A stretch of DNA of 64,000 nt from Onchidella celtica (Eukaryota; Mollusca; Gastropoda; Systellommatophora; Onchidiidae): the NCBI GenBank assembly GCA_963931925.1, contig OZ007569.1, positions 46,947,021 through 47,011,020 on the forward strand, in the 5' to 3' direction. The stretch's first letter is position 1; each line of letters opens with the position of its first letter. Under the pieces are notes generated by a model. The model made no database searches. It was given only the letters and a program-made list of their open reading frames with translations, and was not told where the DNA came from. The position numbers and the translations under genes were made by a program. This document shows positions 44,878 to 57,460 of the stretch, piece after piece.

Positions 44878-47805
44878 ATGCCTAGAAAGTGCTGTGTTCC
44901 AGGTTGTAGAGGAAATTACGACGATGGTGAGAAAGTTTCTGTGTTTAAATTCCCGACTGAATCGACAAGGCGAGATCTATGCCTAAGTAAAATTCCTAGA
45001 GCTGACTTTACTCCTACATCTCAGTCTGTTGTGTGTGCTAAACACTTTAGTGATCAGTTCCTCATCCGATCTGATTGTTACAAAGTGTTTTGACGGTGCA
45101 AAGATCAAAACCAAAACTTAGGGATGATGCTTACCCGTCAATTTTTCCAAATTGTCCATCGTATTTGTCTGACGAACCAGCTCCAAAAAGAAAAACACCG
45201 GAGGAAAGGCATAGGGAGGCCCAGCAAAGAGATGAGGAATCATTTTCTGATTGGTTAGAAAGTGACAAAATAGATACTTTTTCGGATTTTGGTAACAGTC
45301 TAAACAGTCATGATTGTATCAGGGACCGTCTGGATTTATAGGCTACACAACAACGTTGAAAAACATGCCACTACCAGCACCAATTTATCCGACGAAAAGG
45401 AAAGTCCATACTGGAGTTTTTACAATTTACAAGATTTACTTAGCAGCAAGCCAGCTTTAGTTTCGGCAATTAGAGTACATTCTGACATGCACGTAGAGAT
45501 TTTCACACAAGAGAATACAGGTATTGTTCAAGTTCCAAACACATCTTTGAAATGGCTCTTTGGTCAGCAATCTCCCCTTATCCTCACATCCTGGTCACAG
45601 TTTGATACAATGCTATCACAATTCGCCAGTGCCAGCGCCAAAGAGATGGATGTCAAACAGCAAATTCAAGTTTTTGTTGATGGCTTGCAGAATTTGTGCT
45701 TAGACGAACCAGCAGAAGAAACTGATGAGCATAGCGAAGACCAGGTTTTACCAGTGAAAGACAAACTTTCCTTTTTGGTGGAACAGTTAAAGCTATTGAC
45801 TTCTCCGGTGAGACGATACTCATCTGAAACACTGATTTGGGCTTTTCAAATTTTTGCAGCAGCCCCTAGAACCTATTCTATGTTAAGAAACTCTCAATTA
45901 ACTCTACCACATACTTCATATTTGAAGAGACTTTCATCAGTATTTACTATTGGAAGCGGATTGACAGATGGAAGCGTTCACGAGGAATATTTGAAGCAAA
46001 AGTGTCAAAGTTTGAATGAGGGGGAGAGAATGGTAATTTTAATGTTAGACGAAATTCATGTCGCGCACCAGGTATCCTACAAAGAGGGAAAACTGGAAGG
46101 CACAGCCTCAAATTCTCTGTCTCAAGAAGCCAGCACAGCTCAAATTTTCATGGTATCATCCCTGTTATGCAAAAGTAAAGATGTTGTGGGAATTGTTCCT
46201 GTCAAAAATTTGACCACTGATTTGTTGTACGACATGCTTCTTGAGGTTCTGAAATTGCTCCACAGTATAGGATATTCTGTTGTATGCGTGATCTCAGACA
46301 ACAACAGAGTAAATCGTAATGCATTTACCAAAATGTGTGGAGGAGAACTGAAGCTTTCTACACAGAATCCCTTCAGCAGTTCTGAGAAATTATTCTTTCT
46401 GTTTGATACTGTGCATATATTTAAATGTATCAGAAATAACTGGCTTGCTCAGAAAGATGTGGAGAAAACATCCCAGTTTCCTTCATTTGAAAGTTCTGCC
46501 TGTACTGAAATTATGAAAGCATCATTTTCTCATTTAAGAAAGTTGTATTCTGCTGAAAAGTCGTCTGCACTAAAACTGGCACCGGCACTGAACCAAAAGG
46601 CTTTGTATCCAACAGCTACTGAAAAGCAGAACGTCAAATTGATGCTTAAAATTTTTGATCAACGAAATATTTTTGCCTTACAGCATTTTGAGAAGCACTG
46701 GCAGGAAGATACACGAGGCACTAGAGAAATTCTAGACATAATTCTACGTCTGTGGAACATAGTTAATGTTAAACATCCATACAAAGCTAAGAGACTCAGG
46801 AATGACGACTTTAAAGTTATAACCTCTATCTCTGATATGAACATGCAGTATATATGAAGAAAGCAGTTGAATGGCTTCAGGAGTGGCAGAAGTTAAATCT
46901 GAAACCAAGAGAAGGCACTATATCGAACGAGACAATGACTGCTCTGGATCATACACTGAGAGGCTTACAGGAAATTTCTTCCTACCTGTTAGATGAAAAA
47001 AAGTTCAAATATATTTTACTTGGCAAGTTCCAAACTGACAACCTTGAATTTAGATTTAGTCAGTACAGACAAATGAGTGGATGTAACTTCCACGTGTCGG
47101 TCCAACAGTTACTTGAAGGAGAAAAAAAACTCAAGCTAATTAGCGTCCTAAAACTGGTTTCAGCGTCCAAAGGGACTTTAACACTCAAAGATGTCACTGA
47201 ACCTCTGGAGGAAACAGTTACCCAACTGAAAGATTCTTCAGCTCAACAGTATATATAGAGTTTCTGCCATTGATCCCCGACTGTGAGAACGTCGAATTAA
47301 CAGAGGAACAACAAAAAGCTTTAGTATTTGTGTCAGGTTATGCAGTCTCCAAAGTACTGACTGCCGCGCACCAACTGTGGCGACTGCAAGAACGAGTTAA
47401 GACTAGACAAAACGCTTCACGTGGAGGGGACTGATGATTGTTACACCTATTTGTCTGCTCTAGACAGAGGAGGTTTAGTGTGGCCGTCTGATCTTGCCGT
47501 GTCAATTATTACAGAAGCTTTCAAAGTTTTTCAAGTTCTGGTTGGAAAAGATGACAGTGAGAATAAATTTCTGCAGACCACAAACCACAGAATAATTCTT
47601 TTGCAATTGTCCCTGCGAAGAGTTATGGATCTGGAATTATGTCAAGGAAAATGTGAAGAATGCGGGGTTCTTTATGAAAAGGTGGCTGCCAAATGTATCA
47701 AACCAGTGGTAAATATTTTCCTAAACAATTATTCTAAAAGCATCTGTGACCAGGCATCATCTGCAAATACTTCAAGAAAAGTGAAGACGTTCACCAAAAG
47801 GATTT
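44878..47805 (+). pseudogene. THAP-domain P-element transposase (THAP9-like), several frame breaks
   Basis: Starts MPRKCCVPGC at 44878 with a THAP zinc finger (Cys-x4-Cys in CCVPGC, later CAKH) that binds the transposon ends. After a frame change, AYPSIFPNCPSYL matches the AVPTIF box. The main piece 45310-46857 carries likely catalytic Asp residues in VILMLDEIHVAH and CVISDNNRVN, and DTVHIFKCIRNNW. The next piece includes DNLEFRFSQYRQMSGCN, with a candidate catalytic Glu. The last (47421-47805) has LSALDRGGLVWPSD and IFLNNYSKSICDQ. Frames change near 45093, between 45310 and 45341, at 46850, at 47252 and near 47410. All parts are in order and none is missing, so it is a full-length but disrupted gene. 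The Trp normally in the THAP core appears as Cys (RDLCLSK). Confidence 0.85.
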
Positions 47806-47929
47806 AGTTCTATCCGTCTGAGCAGCTCCTTATGTCCAGCTAAGGTAAAGCATCTTAGACTGTTCATGTTTGCAAGTTTCCTCTCACCATCTGTCTTTTC
47901 TCCTGTCTATCAAGTGTGCATGTGCACTC

Positions 47930-47931
<2 letters not shown>

Positions 47932-47981
<50 letters not shown>
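47932..47981. repeat. (CT)25 microsatellite inside the P element
   Basis: Perfect CT run downstream of the transposase frame. Confidence 0.95.
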
Positions 47982-47983
<2 letters not shown>

Positions 47984-48512
47984 TTCCCAATTTCTCGTTT
48001 CTTTCCTTACAGACACGAAAGATATAGGAGTGGTGAACACATTATACATGTATAAATACAACAGTGGCCTAATCTATTATTATGTCGATATTTCCTTATT
48101 AAATATATCGATATGCTGCTTGAGATAATAATATTATCATCAACCTACTCAGCCTAGCAATATTGGTGTCTATAATGGTAGATAAGTAAAGTAAGTCGTC
48201 GGACAAACTCTAAGCCTTGGCTTTGATCTATTCCGTTTTAAATAATAATTAATAGTAGTAGTCACTTTTTTGTGGTCGAATTTTAAGACTTGCGGATCTA
48301 CAGTGTAAACATTCTTTCATCTTAAGGCACATGCATGCTACATCTTGCTTTGAGTAATACGACAACACAAGTACCGGTACGGTACACATTACGATGGTAC
48401 ACTGATATCAGGTTATCAAAACACCTCTGCCGAAAGCCGAGCATCGCCGCTTGCTGTGACGTCACGCGCCCGCTGTGTTTGGCCATGTAGTTACGAAGGC
48501 CACGACTGGTCC

Positions 48513-49905
48513 CCCCAGTTGTACCGTCTTTAACTGGGCCATAGCACAGCGTTCATTACTAGGAAATATTGACACTTTCGAGAAAACAACAGCAACGATG
48601 ACAACATGAAAGTATGTCAATGAATCAGTTTACACAGGCAGGCGCATTCAAAACACATCAGAAAACAACATCTTCTCTCTAAAAATGTGACCACTTAGTT
48701 TGGGCCTGTGGACGGGTCCCGGTGACAGATTTATTGGGCAGATAATGACCCAAGACCGTGTGCTTAGCTCTTTCACGCTCCACTGAGCATAGGTAAGGGT
48801 GGCCTGACAAATCTTGAATTCAACTTTTAGCTGACGTTATGATACCAAATAAATGATCCACAGCTTCCATATCACTAGGTGTTTGGAATCAAAGTTTGTA
48901 CTAACAGACAGAGAAATTTATCTGCTTTATAATGATGCACATTGTGACAGAGTGTCATAAATATAACTTATGATTCTCTCTACACTCTTACCTGACCCCC
49001 TGCAAATAAGAGTGGTGTAAATTTTAGGAAGGCATTATATAATCCTAACTTTCACATATTTTACATGCATGTCCATCGTCCACAAATGGCTCATCTTTTC
49101 CAGAAATACCTAAGCAACATTATGATGGCTGTATTAAAGTGGCAACAGATTGTCCCCAGCAGCCACCCACGTTTTTCTCCTTCGGCGTCAGTGTTTTATT
49201 ATTGGAATGTCACTGCAGATATTTCTAAAGGGATGCAATTTAAAAGGAATTTGCCATATTTAAGAGAAATAATAGGAAACCTGATATTCTAATGGTATGG
49301 TGCCCTTACAAGAACATTCCAATGAAAATTAGTGAGAAGCTGAAATAATAGGATATCAAGGGCAGTGATGCATACACGTGCATACAGTATATTAAAATTA
49401 TAGGCAGGGGAGCTCAATCTTCTAGATGACACAGATCAAAACTCCCACGAATAAAGGCAGTTGAAAGTAGTAGTCGAGGGACATAGAACATGAAATAGAT
49501 GAACCAGAAAAGAATAAACTCCAACTATGTCAAGGACCAATATGTTTCACTCTTGATCAAACCCTAAAGCAGCACAGAATTATCCTCCGGACGTATCACT
49601 GCACGGCAGGTTATTTATTGGTAACCAGTGCAAAAAATAGCTCACACCACACAGGTATTCAATTATCTAACAGAGCAAATAGTTCAGAAAACTATGAAAT
49701 TAACCTAAATTAAAGACATTGACTTGCAAGCAGCAACAATTTCGAATATGTTTATGTCGATTCCCATATTTCACATAGTAACATTATATTTCCCGAACTA
49801 GTTCCTGATATTGAATACGCTATAAAAATGCACTGCAGCTTTTATAGAAGAACTAAAGCAGCATAAATTTATCCTAAATTTCATTGTTTTTCATGTTACC
49901 TATTT
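48513..49905. other. No recognisable gene
   Basis: AT-rich with short frames only. Confidence 0.45.
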
Positions 49906-49911
49906 TGGTTT

Positions 49912-50106
49912 TTGGGTTAGGATTTCATGGTGAGCAAGGTGGAGAGCAACTGCATCAAACAACATCTGCCATTGAATATCAGGCCAGAGGTATTATATAC
50001 ACAAAAGACAAACTTAAGTTCATTGTGTCCAGGCACATGGCCAGAAATCTTTCCTGATTTGATTACAAAAGTTCCATCTTCTAAACAAAAAAGAAAAGAT
50101 AGCTGA
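49912..50106 (+). pseudogene. Fragment of repeat-borne protein with GFHGEQGGE motif
   Basis: Translation gives GFHGEQGGEQLHQTTSAIEY, then KDKLKFIVSRHM. In a neighbouring frame it gives WPEIFPDLITKVPSSKQKRK and a stop. The same order (GLGFHGEQGG, LHQ, HGQTFLPDL) occurs at 57287-57460. I recall this module at the C-terminus of abundant unnamed invertebrate repeat proteins (GxHSEQGxExxH); function unknown. Confidence 0.45.
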
Positions 50107-50109
50107 AAT

Positions 50110-52125
50110 TACTACATCTCCTCCTCATGCCCCCTCAATCGGTCTGCTTTGGTTCACAAAAACAAATGTTTGTACTCAAGTTTAACGTTTGTACTCAAGT
50201 TGTTAAACTTCTATTTTCATGCTTTGCTTGATCGAATGGTAAAAGTGCATTGTTTTGTCATATTTGTTTAAATGACTGTGTAAATAATGTCAGTTGAGCG
50301 TTTTCTTCTGAAATCTTTTGCTGTTTCATGAAACAGTGATTTCCGCATTCGCAATAGTATAAAAGAGTAGAGTATATTTATGTAAGACGCATGGTTTACA
50401 CAGTGTAACCTTTGCTATTGCTTTTTGGGTATCCTGCAATACGTTTAAGATTCTCAAAAATGTTTGCTAGATGTGTGAATGATGTTATTACATCTCGGCA
50501 TGTAAATTAGCTAATTGTCTGACAAAAATGCCATGTGATTATGCTTTCAATATGTATAGTGGAAAGAAAATGCAATCTGAAAACTCATTGCAAGGAAATG
50601 AAAATTGTTGCCGTAATGCTTATTTCACCATGCTGCACATAAATACTTCCCCTTCATTATAAACATAGTTGTATTTATGGGAATGCATGTTAAATTGTAT
50701 TTTTTAAAATTCAAATGTCAGAAAAATTGTTTTTTAAGATAATTTTGGTGACCAGTTTCTACTAACCAGGAAAGTACATCTGATTAAAAACACTAGGTAT
50801 TTTATTTACCACATAAAAAGCCGAATTCTTGAAGTTTCTTTGCATACCTTAGGTGTATGTGAGAGTTGCACCTTTGAAGAGATATTGCCACTTGAACTTT
50901 GTGAAAATAGCGAAAAAATGCCAAACTGACTTGCCAAAATCAGCTGAGGGCAGTCAAGCGCAACGAAAACCCATTACTGAGCCGGCCAGGGGTGATGGAC
51001 GTAACTTGATATGCCACTAACAGGAGTGGGCCACCAAACTAAGTGCTCAGAAAGATGCCGCAGCCACTCTGAATATCTACTTCTATTTAGTGTATTCTCG
51101 GGAAACCAGGTGCAGCGTTTTCTGTAGATTCCCTGAACTTGAGAAAAGGGGGGAAGGGTGGGTGGGGAAATGCCAGGTTTCCTTGCACTGATGCAAACTT
51201 TTCATTAGTTCGTTGAATATACTATATATAGATTCTTGGCTTCTACAACAGTGGTGTTTTATGCCCAGCTGCTTAACGAATGTGAGTGGTATTCTGTAGT
51301 CGTAAAACATTGCACAGTTGGTGCGTGAGTATCCTGTTGGCCCTAACATTTAGCCTACTTTTTTGTAAGGCGGGCTTCATTGCATGCTTTCAGATTTCCC
51401 TATACACCATACAGAAAACACAAAGTAGAGGGGTAAAATCAGTGTGTGTGTGTGGTCTCAAATGCTGCGACTGCTCTGTAATGAAAACTGCCTTGCATGG
51501 CAATATAATTATGTCGCGCAAAATTTGATAGCTATAAAAAAAAATTTCGTTATTAAACAATACCAGTACCAGGCTCACATGTTTTCTGCTTTTCTTTAGA
51601 ATTCCATCTTTTCATTGCGTAGTGTTAACTTCTTAACACGACAAATTCCTATGCTCATTTTTTTCTTGTTGTTTTTGAAAAGTATGTGAAATATGTCACT
51701 TTTGATGCTTTGAGCAAAACTATTTTAAATTCAAAACTAATGGGCGGCATTATTATTTTTATGCAAGATTTTGATGTACGGGGCAACATTCTGCTCTTCA
51801 CCAATGCAGCGACTGCGCAGATGCCCACCCATGCAGCTTACAGGGAACGTTGGTAACAGTAACAGCTGATATAAACTGCTGATGGAGATCAAAGATGCAT
51901 TTTCCATTTCATCTTGGAGGAGACTCATAGTGGCGATCATGAGTATAATTATTGGATTTTCCCCAGCGCATTAACCAACTGAAGTTCACATGTACTTCCA
52001 TTCTACAAGAGGCATCTGGCTTGACATCCTCCAAGGCCTCAACTCTACCTCTCACATGGATAATTAAGACACTAGACTGATAGGATCAGACACTCCCTTC
52101 TTCGGGCCTCTTAAAATACCATTTA
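50110..52125. other. No recognisable gene
   Basis: AT-rich; short frames only. Confidence 0.45.
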
Positions 52126-52129
52126 CGTA

Positions 52130-52600
52130 GAATTCCTACGTCAGATTAATGTAGAAAAAAATGACATCCTTCCTATGACGGTTTTAAATGGGGACAAAAT
52201 AGTATTCTGATCGAACTGCCAGCGTTGCAAAAGGATGTCAATCCTATAGGCAAACTTGATGTCGGTCTTACAAAGAATTCCTATATCGGATTGTCGTAGA
52301 AAAAAACAACATAATTCCTATGTTAGATTTGAGTCGGAACAAAGTAGTATTCTGATCTGACTGCCAACATTGTACGAGCCCATTCTTACATGCAAACTTG
52401 ATGTTAATCCAACATAGAATTCCTACATCAGACTGATATAGAACAAAATAACACCATCCCTGTGTTATACTTAAGTCGGAAAACAGTAGTATTCTGATCG
52501 GATTGCCAACATAGTAAGATGCCATTCCTATATGCAAATATGATGTCAATCTTATAATGAATTCCGACATCGCATTGATGAAGAAAAAATGGCATCATTC
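52130..52600. repeat. 142-145-bp tandem repeat, three full units plus a partial
   Basis: Units begin GAATTCCTACRTC at 52130, 52275, 52417 and 52559. Each contains GTAGTATTCTGATC and GCCAAC. Confidence 0.8.
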
Positions 52601-53046
52601 TGTAGGATTCAGGGAGGAATGCGGTGTCGCAATTTGTGAGCTTCTTATTTTCAATTTTCATAAATCTCCTAATAGACAACAAATCCAAGTATCTCTGCGG
52701 AGAGATGGACAAAAGGAGATGCCCATGCCGGTGTACACTGGACGCATGATTTTCTTAGAGACAAGAAGCAAAGGCATTGTTAAAAAATTGTCTCCGTTGG
52801 GACTCACTGTATCCTATGAAAGCATTCTGGAAACTTCGAATGACACTTCTAATGCGGTTTGCAAGTTATTTGAGCAGAGAGCTGTGGTGTGTCCTCCTCA
52901 AGCACAACTTAATCAATGTTTTTACCACTGCTGTCATCGATAACGTAGACCCCAATCCTTCATGTGTTAGGGCTGTCCTGAAATGCATGCAGCTATGTCA
53001 GTGTGACGCTCAGTGTTCTGAGATGCAGAAAATCGTAATAATTTAG
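52600..53046 (+). pseudogene. Fragment of uncharacterised repeat-borne protein family (ETRSK...VDNVDPNP)
   Basis: An open frame from inside the tandem repeat reads MPMPVYTGRMIFLETRSKGI, then SPLGLTVSYESIL and FEQRAVVCPP, with a one-step frame change before FTTAVIDNVDPNPS. I recall this order (PxPxYxG, TRS, LGLSVSYD, VCPP, AVDNIDHNPSS) as an abundant unannotated family in cnidarian and mollusc genomes. The Cys-rich end (CMQLCQCDAQC) is new sequence before the stop. No enzymatic role is known to me. The copy is broken. Confidence 0.5.
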
Positions 53047-53084
53047 TAATATGCACCCAAAAGAAATCCCGGGCTTATGCCACA

Positions 53085-53625
53085 AGTTTTACCTTCATCT
53101 TAAATCACGAAGACCATCTGAAGAACCTAGTCCTTTTCAGTTCTTGGCCACAGTGTTCATCTATATCTTCAGTCACGGAAACCAGTTGGGGGACAACTTA
53201 GTTATTTTCAGCTTTTATGTCATGTTTACCTACATATTCAGCCGCTGAGACTAGCTGAAGGGAGACCTTTGTAATTTCCAGTTTCTATATATCATAATCT
53301 TCTTCTTCTTCTTCTTCTTCTCATGGAGTTGATTCGTCTATTTACTCAGACGATTCCTCAACTGCACCATGTGCGACTCGACGCCACTGCTCTGAGGCTA
53401 ATACAGGCTAAAACAGCATATATATTAAGACCATTTAAAATATATCGTTGTGTAAATTCTTTTGTTATATACATATCTCTGGTTAAAAATATCTCTTGGC
53501 ACCAAGATTGTGCACAAAAATAGACCCGCACTTTAAATACAATGGTAGCTGCAACGGATAATTATGTTCTTCAAATGTTTACCTACATCTTCAATCATGG
53601 AGACTATCTGAGGGACACCCCAACG
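53085..53625. repeat. About 70-bp minisatellite, interrupted
   Basis: Units with TTTACCTACATCTTCARTCA and a GGGAGACC/GGGACACC end occur near 53090, 53156, 53226 and 53578. About 275 bp beginning with a (TTC)n run at 53299-53321 interrupts the array. Confidence 0.6.
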
Positions 53626-54705
53626 CAGGCCAGTGAGTGATCCTACAGTTTGTGTTGTCATGATTTCAACAGGACTATAAACAAGGTACCTTATTTTATC
53701 CAAGTGGTCTTTATTTTATTGGTCTAAAAGGCGACACCATAATGCTTCAGCTGACAATTAATTTCAGTCTGTCACTGTGCCTGCCCAAGTAATCTTACTT
53801 ATGTAGTGTTGCATGACAATGGGAAGTTTATGTTACTGGCTGTTTACAAAACAGTGTCATTAAGTTAAGCGGCATTCATTTTACTGAGTTGAATTGAATA
53901 ACAAAATGTGCATTAATAACGAAAATTCAACCCGCCGTAGTGCTTCTCCTCATCATCACAGATATAAAGTTTTGCATTTCAACGAAAAGGTCTCTCCATG
54001 CACTCCTTGAAAAGCAAGGTAATTAATCTAAGATGTGTAAAATTAAGAGAATGCTGGCAAGCTGAAAACCCATATTTTATTGTCACAAAGAAGGGTCATT
54101 GAGGCCGCCTACCAGCCACACCAGACCTCTGACAAAGGGGGCCTACCTTATTTTCAGTACAGTATGACCCCAGGAACATGACATTACAGTGGCATGTTGA
54201 TATAAAAAAGTGCACGATCGATGTAATAAGCTCCCATTATAAGACAAGAGACTGAAATGAGTAAAAACTGTGAGTGTGAGTTTATGCCAACTGCTCTTTA
54301 TCCAAAATACCACTAAAAAGAAAGGGAATATCAAGGAGTGGCTGGGTAGTTCTTTAATGTAGAGTGCAGGGCGCTCTCACGAATAAATTATGTGAAACTG
54401 GGTAAAACCCATCATCAAAGTTACTTGAAGGATTCGACAAGATAGGACAAATTGGGCATTCAAATTCAAAACAAATAAGTGGGGCATGCCAATAATAGTT
54501 TATTTTATAAAGGCTGATAAAGACACCTGGTTTTGTTCACTGTTCAGCCATCACCAGAAATCTCGACAGAACTCGTTCACTTTGAAAGTATAATTTAACC
54601 CGCTGTAGAAAACCTGTGGTTTTTTTTTGGTTTTTTTAATGTAACATTGATGTGACAAAATTGTTTGGTAGCACCATCATACCCGACATAGGTCTAGTAA
54701 GTATA
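53626..54705. other. No recognisable gene
   Basis: Nothing supported. Confidence 0.4.
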
Positions 54706-54707
54706 TT

Positions 54708-54709
<2 letters not shown>

Positions 54710-54749
<40 letters not shown>

Positions 54750-54759
54750 TCTCTATCTA

Positions 54760-54852
<93 letters not shown>
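54710..54852. repeat. (CT)n with (CTGT)n core microsatellite
   Basis: 143 bp with a CTGT block at 54767-54785. Confidence 0.95.
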
Positions 54853-54856
<4 letters not shown>

Positions 54857-55030
54857 TGGAGACAGTCACTGTAAATTAGATATAGCTTATTATTTTAATG
54901 ACGTAGTGTTGAAATTTCCACTGGGAACGAAACCGATCGGCGCTGTGTCGCATTTTCAATGTACGAAGCGCTGGCTCACCTAGCTGAGATTGGACGGGGC
55001 CTCTGGCGAGGCATCATGTGTGGTGCCTTT

Positions 55031-55038
55031 GCTGTTGC

Positions 55039-55089
<51 letters not shown>
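55031..55089. repeat. (TTG)n microsatellite
   Basis: About 20 units. On the minus strand it reads as a glutamine run, but no gene context supports coding. Confidence 0.9.
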
Positions 55090-57286
55090 CTAATACAAAA
55101 GATAATCAAGTCATTGGTGGAGTCAGTCTTGAATGAATAGACGCCGGAGTTTTCTTTTCTTCGACCAATTTTCATGCAGTCGAAGACAGGCCTACAAATA
55201 ATGATCAAAGTCGAACAAACAATTAGGTTGGGTGATGTTAATAAATGCATGATTAAAAATTGCTAAGTTGCACTCCGATGTGCAATTTTCGAAGGTTTTC
55301 ATCACATTTGTCTCCACAGACTTGCACTGCAGGTAGGCCTACCGCGTCTTTAATTTTCTTTTTCCCATGGGCCTTACATTTCCGTGAACGGGGCTCTAAC
55401 TGCAGGATGGATAGTAAATGTGTGGTGGTCGAGGCTGCTTTTGTAATGAAATAGAAGAGGAAATCTCATTTATTTTGCCTTTTGTTGTATACGCTGAGGG
55501 GGGAAGGGGGATGGGAACAAGATTGCGTGGAGCACGGTAGAAGATCATATCGAGGTCTTAGTTCTTATCTGTTCTATCTCCATTTTCTGAAAAACTGGAG
55601 ATCTTTCAACAATTATGTAGAAGAAGTATGACAAACGCACATTCTGACACTTGTTTGAAATGCGTTGTGGCACTTATCAAGCTGCTTCACATTTCCGACT
55701 TATTTTAACTATTTAAAGTCCTTATCATGATATTAACGCCGCTAATTTTTTTCGTCGAATTTCTCAGTTGTACAAAAAATGGAGTTGGAACAAACAAAAA
55801 CTGGGGTCGCAATGTACATGTAGTATAAAAACTATGTCAGAGCGCCCATCCTAGCCCCACCCCTCACCATCTAAGTCATTCTTGCATGGAGGACAATCTA
55901 GTATGTCACACCAGAAACCTGCAGCTCAGAAAATCTCTAAGGGGTTGAATAAGGCCACTTCTTTGTGTGCCTCTAAAGCAGTACGACTGCACACACTCAC
56001 ACACACACAAAATGGCCATGAACAGAGAAAGAGTCATAATTGATTACATGAGGGGTCTCCTTCTAAAATTCAAGGATTTTACTGCCTCAAAAAACAGAAA
56101 CATTACAGTGTTAGTAAATACCAGCACCCAAAAAGTGCTGCAAGACCAGGCACATGTCAGCAATGTTTCCTTGGTAAGGTCGACCCAGTGACCGATATAT
56201 ATACACGGTGCCTTTTTTCCTCTCGAACCGAGGCGAGTGCCTGGTCTCTACCCGTTTTCACTTAGTAGGCATAGCTGAGTGACGCTGGGGTGGCTGGTGT
56301 AACCGTAACACGTACCGTCATGGTTCACTGATCACCAAGTGGCCAAATCACAGGTAGCAAATCCAGGGTTGGTCTTATTAATCTCTTCACCATTAAATTG
56401 TAAATTCAAAGCTTGTGGATTAAGATACTGATAAAATAGCATCACAGAGATACAGAGTGTTATTTCAGCTTTTTGTGGATGTCAGTTTTATTCAAGCAAA
56501 CAAAGGGTGAGTATCTCTTAACTTTGCGTTTTTTTCCTTGCACACCTGTAAATAAAGGTGAACAAAACTTTACGTCCCTTGTCTTAAAGGGTTGATTAAA
56601 GCAACTTTTAAGAGTTTTTCCCAGACAGAAGAATAGCATGGTTGCATTAAGCAGTCTTTGCTCTTTCGGGTGATACAAAGTTTTAGTTTGTACCATTCAC
56701 GGTGGAGTGTTTATGGGGGTTTAAAGGGGCATCATGGCTTATAAGTATATAAATACCCTTAGCTTGTCTCAGTGGCTAAATTCAAAGCATTTGAGTGGTT
56801 CCTTTGACTACAGGATAATTACAGTTATGTCAGAAAGCATTTTTTGTTCATTCATGGGGTACATTTTTTTGTGACATAAAAAAAAACAACGAAGTTGCAT
56901 CATAGCTTAGTTTATGATCTCTTGTTCTTTCTCCCCAATCTTTCCTCCCCAGCCCCCAACCCCTCCCCTCCCCCCACTCCCACCCATCCCATTGTAAAAA
57001 ATACTTGAAGTCACATATTCACCAAGACTTGACTGCACAAATCCTCTACAAAACAGCACAGTGCGCACAAAAAAGAGACATCAATGAGAAAGTTTCTTCC
57101 ACTGCCGAAATCTTCAACACACTGAACTTATTATATTCTCATCCTTGATATCGCACAGCAATCCTGTCTCTGGTGAGATGATAGCATTAGCTGAATCTGC
57201 CATTAGGAACTAGTGTAGCTATTACCGCAGAGTGAAAATTGGTAGTATAATATCTTAAATTTCATATTCTTCAAGACCACTGTCTT
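55090..57286. other. No recognisable gene
   Basis: Short frames, a C-rich stretch at 56940-56990; nothing supported. Confidence 0.4.
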
Positions 57287-57460
57287 CCCTGGATGAAATT
57301 TTACAAGATCGGGCTTGGTTTTCATGGTGAACAGGGGGGGTGCGGGTGGGGAAAACAACTTCATCAAACAAATAAATGCCATAGAGTACCAAACAAACAA
57401 GGCGCAGACTACATACATGTACAATCATGGCCAAACATTTCTCCCAGATCTGGCCATTTA
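57287..57460 (+). pseudogene. Second fragment of the GFHGEQGG repeat protein
   Basis: Reads GLGFHGEQGG, a G-rich interruption, then LHQTNK or, in a neighbouring frame, FIKQINAIEYQ, then HGQTFLPDL. It parallels 49912-50106, but the two frames alternate, so it is more decayed. Confidence 0.4.

Larger units (their letters stand above)
44219..48512 (+). mobile_element. P-element-type DNA transposon with terminal repeats
   Basis: The 11-bp terminal inverted repeats CGTGGCCTTCG begin at 44226 and end at 48504. A second block GCCAAACACA follows in both, with 10 extra bases on the right side. A direct repeat ACTGGTC(C) flanks both ends (44219-44226 and 48505-48512), the 7-8 bp duplication expected for this superfamily. 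A palindromic TGACGTCA lies inside each end (44266-44273, 48457-48464). It encloses a THAP/P-element transposase gene of the correct orientation and length. Confidence 0.85.

Noticed and set aside
55014-55250. Poly-glutamine protein on the minus strand
   Set aside because: A (TTG)n microsatellite with no flanking conserved coding sequence or splice context.
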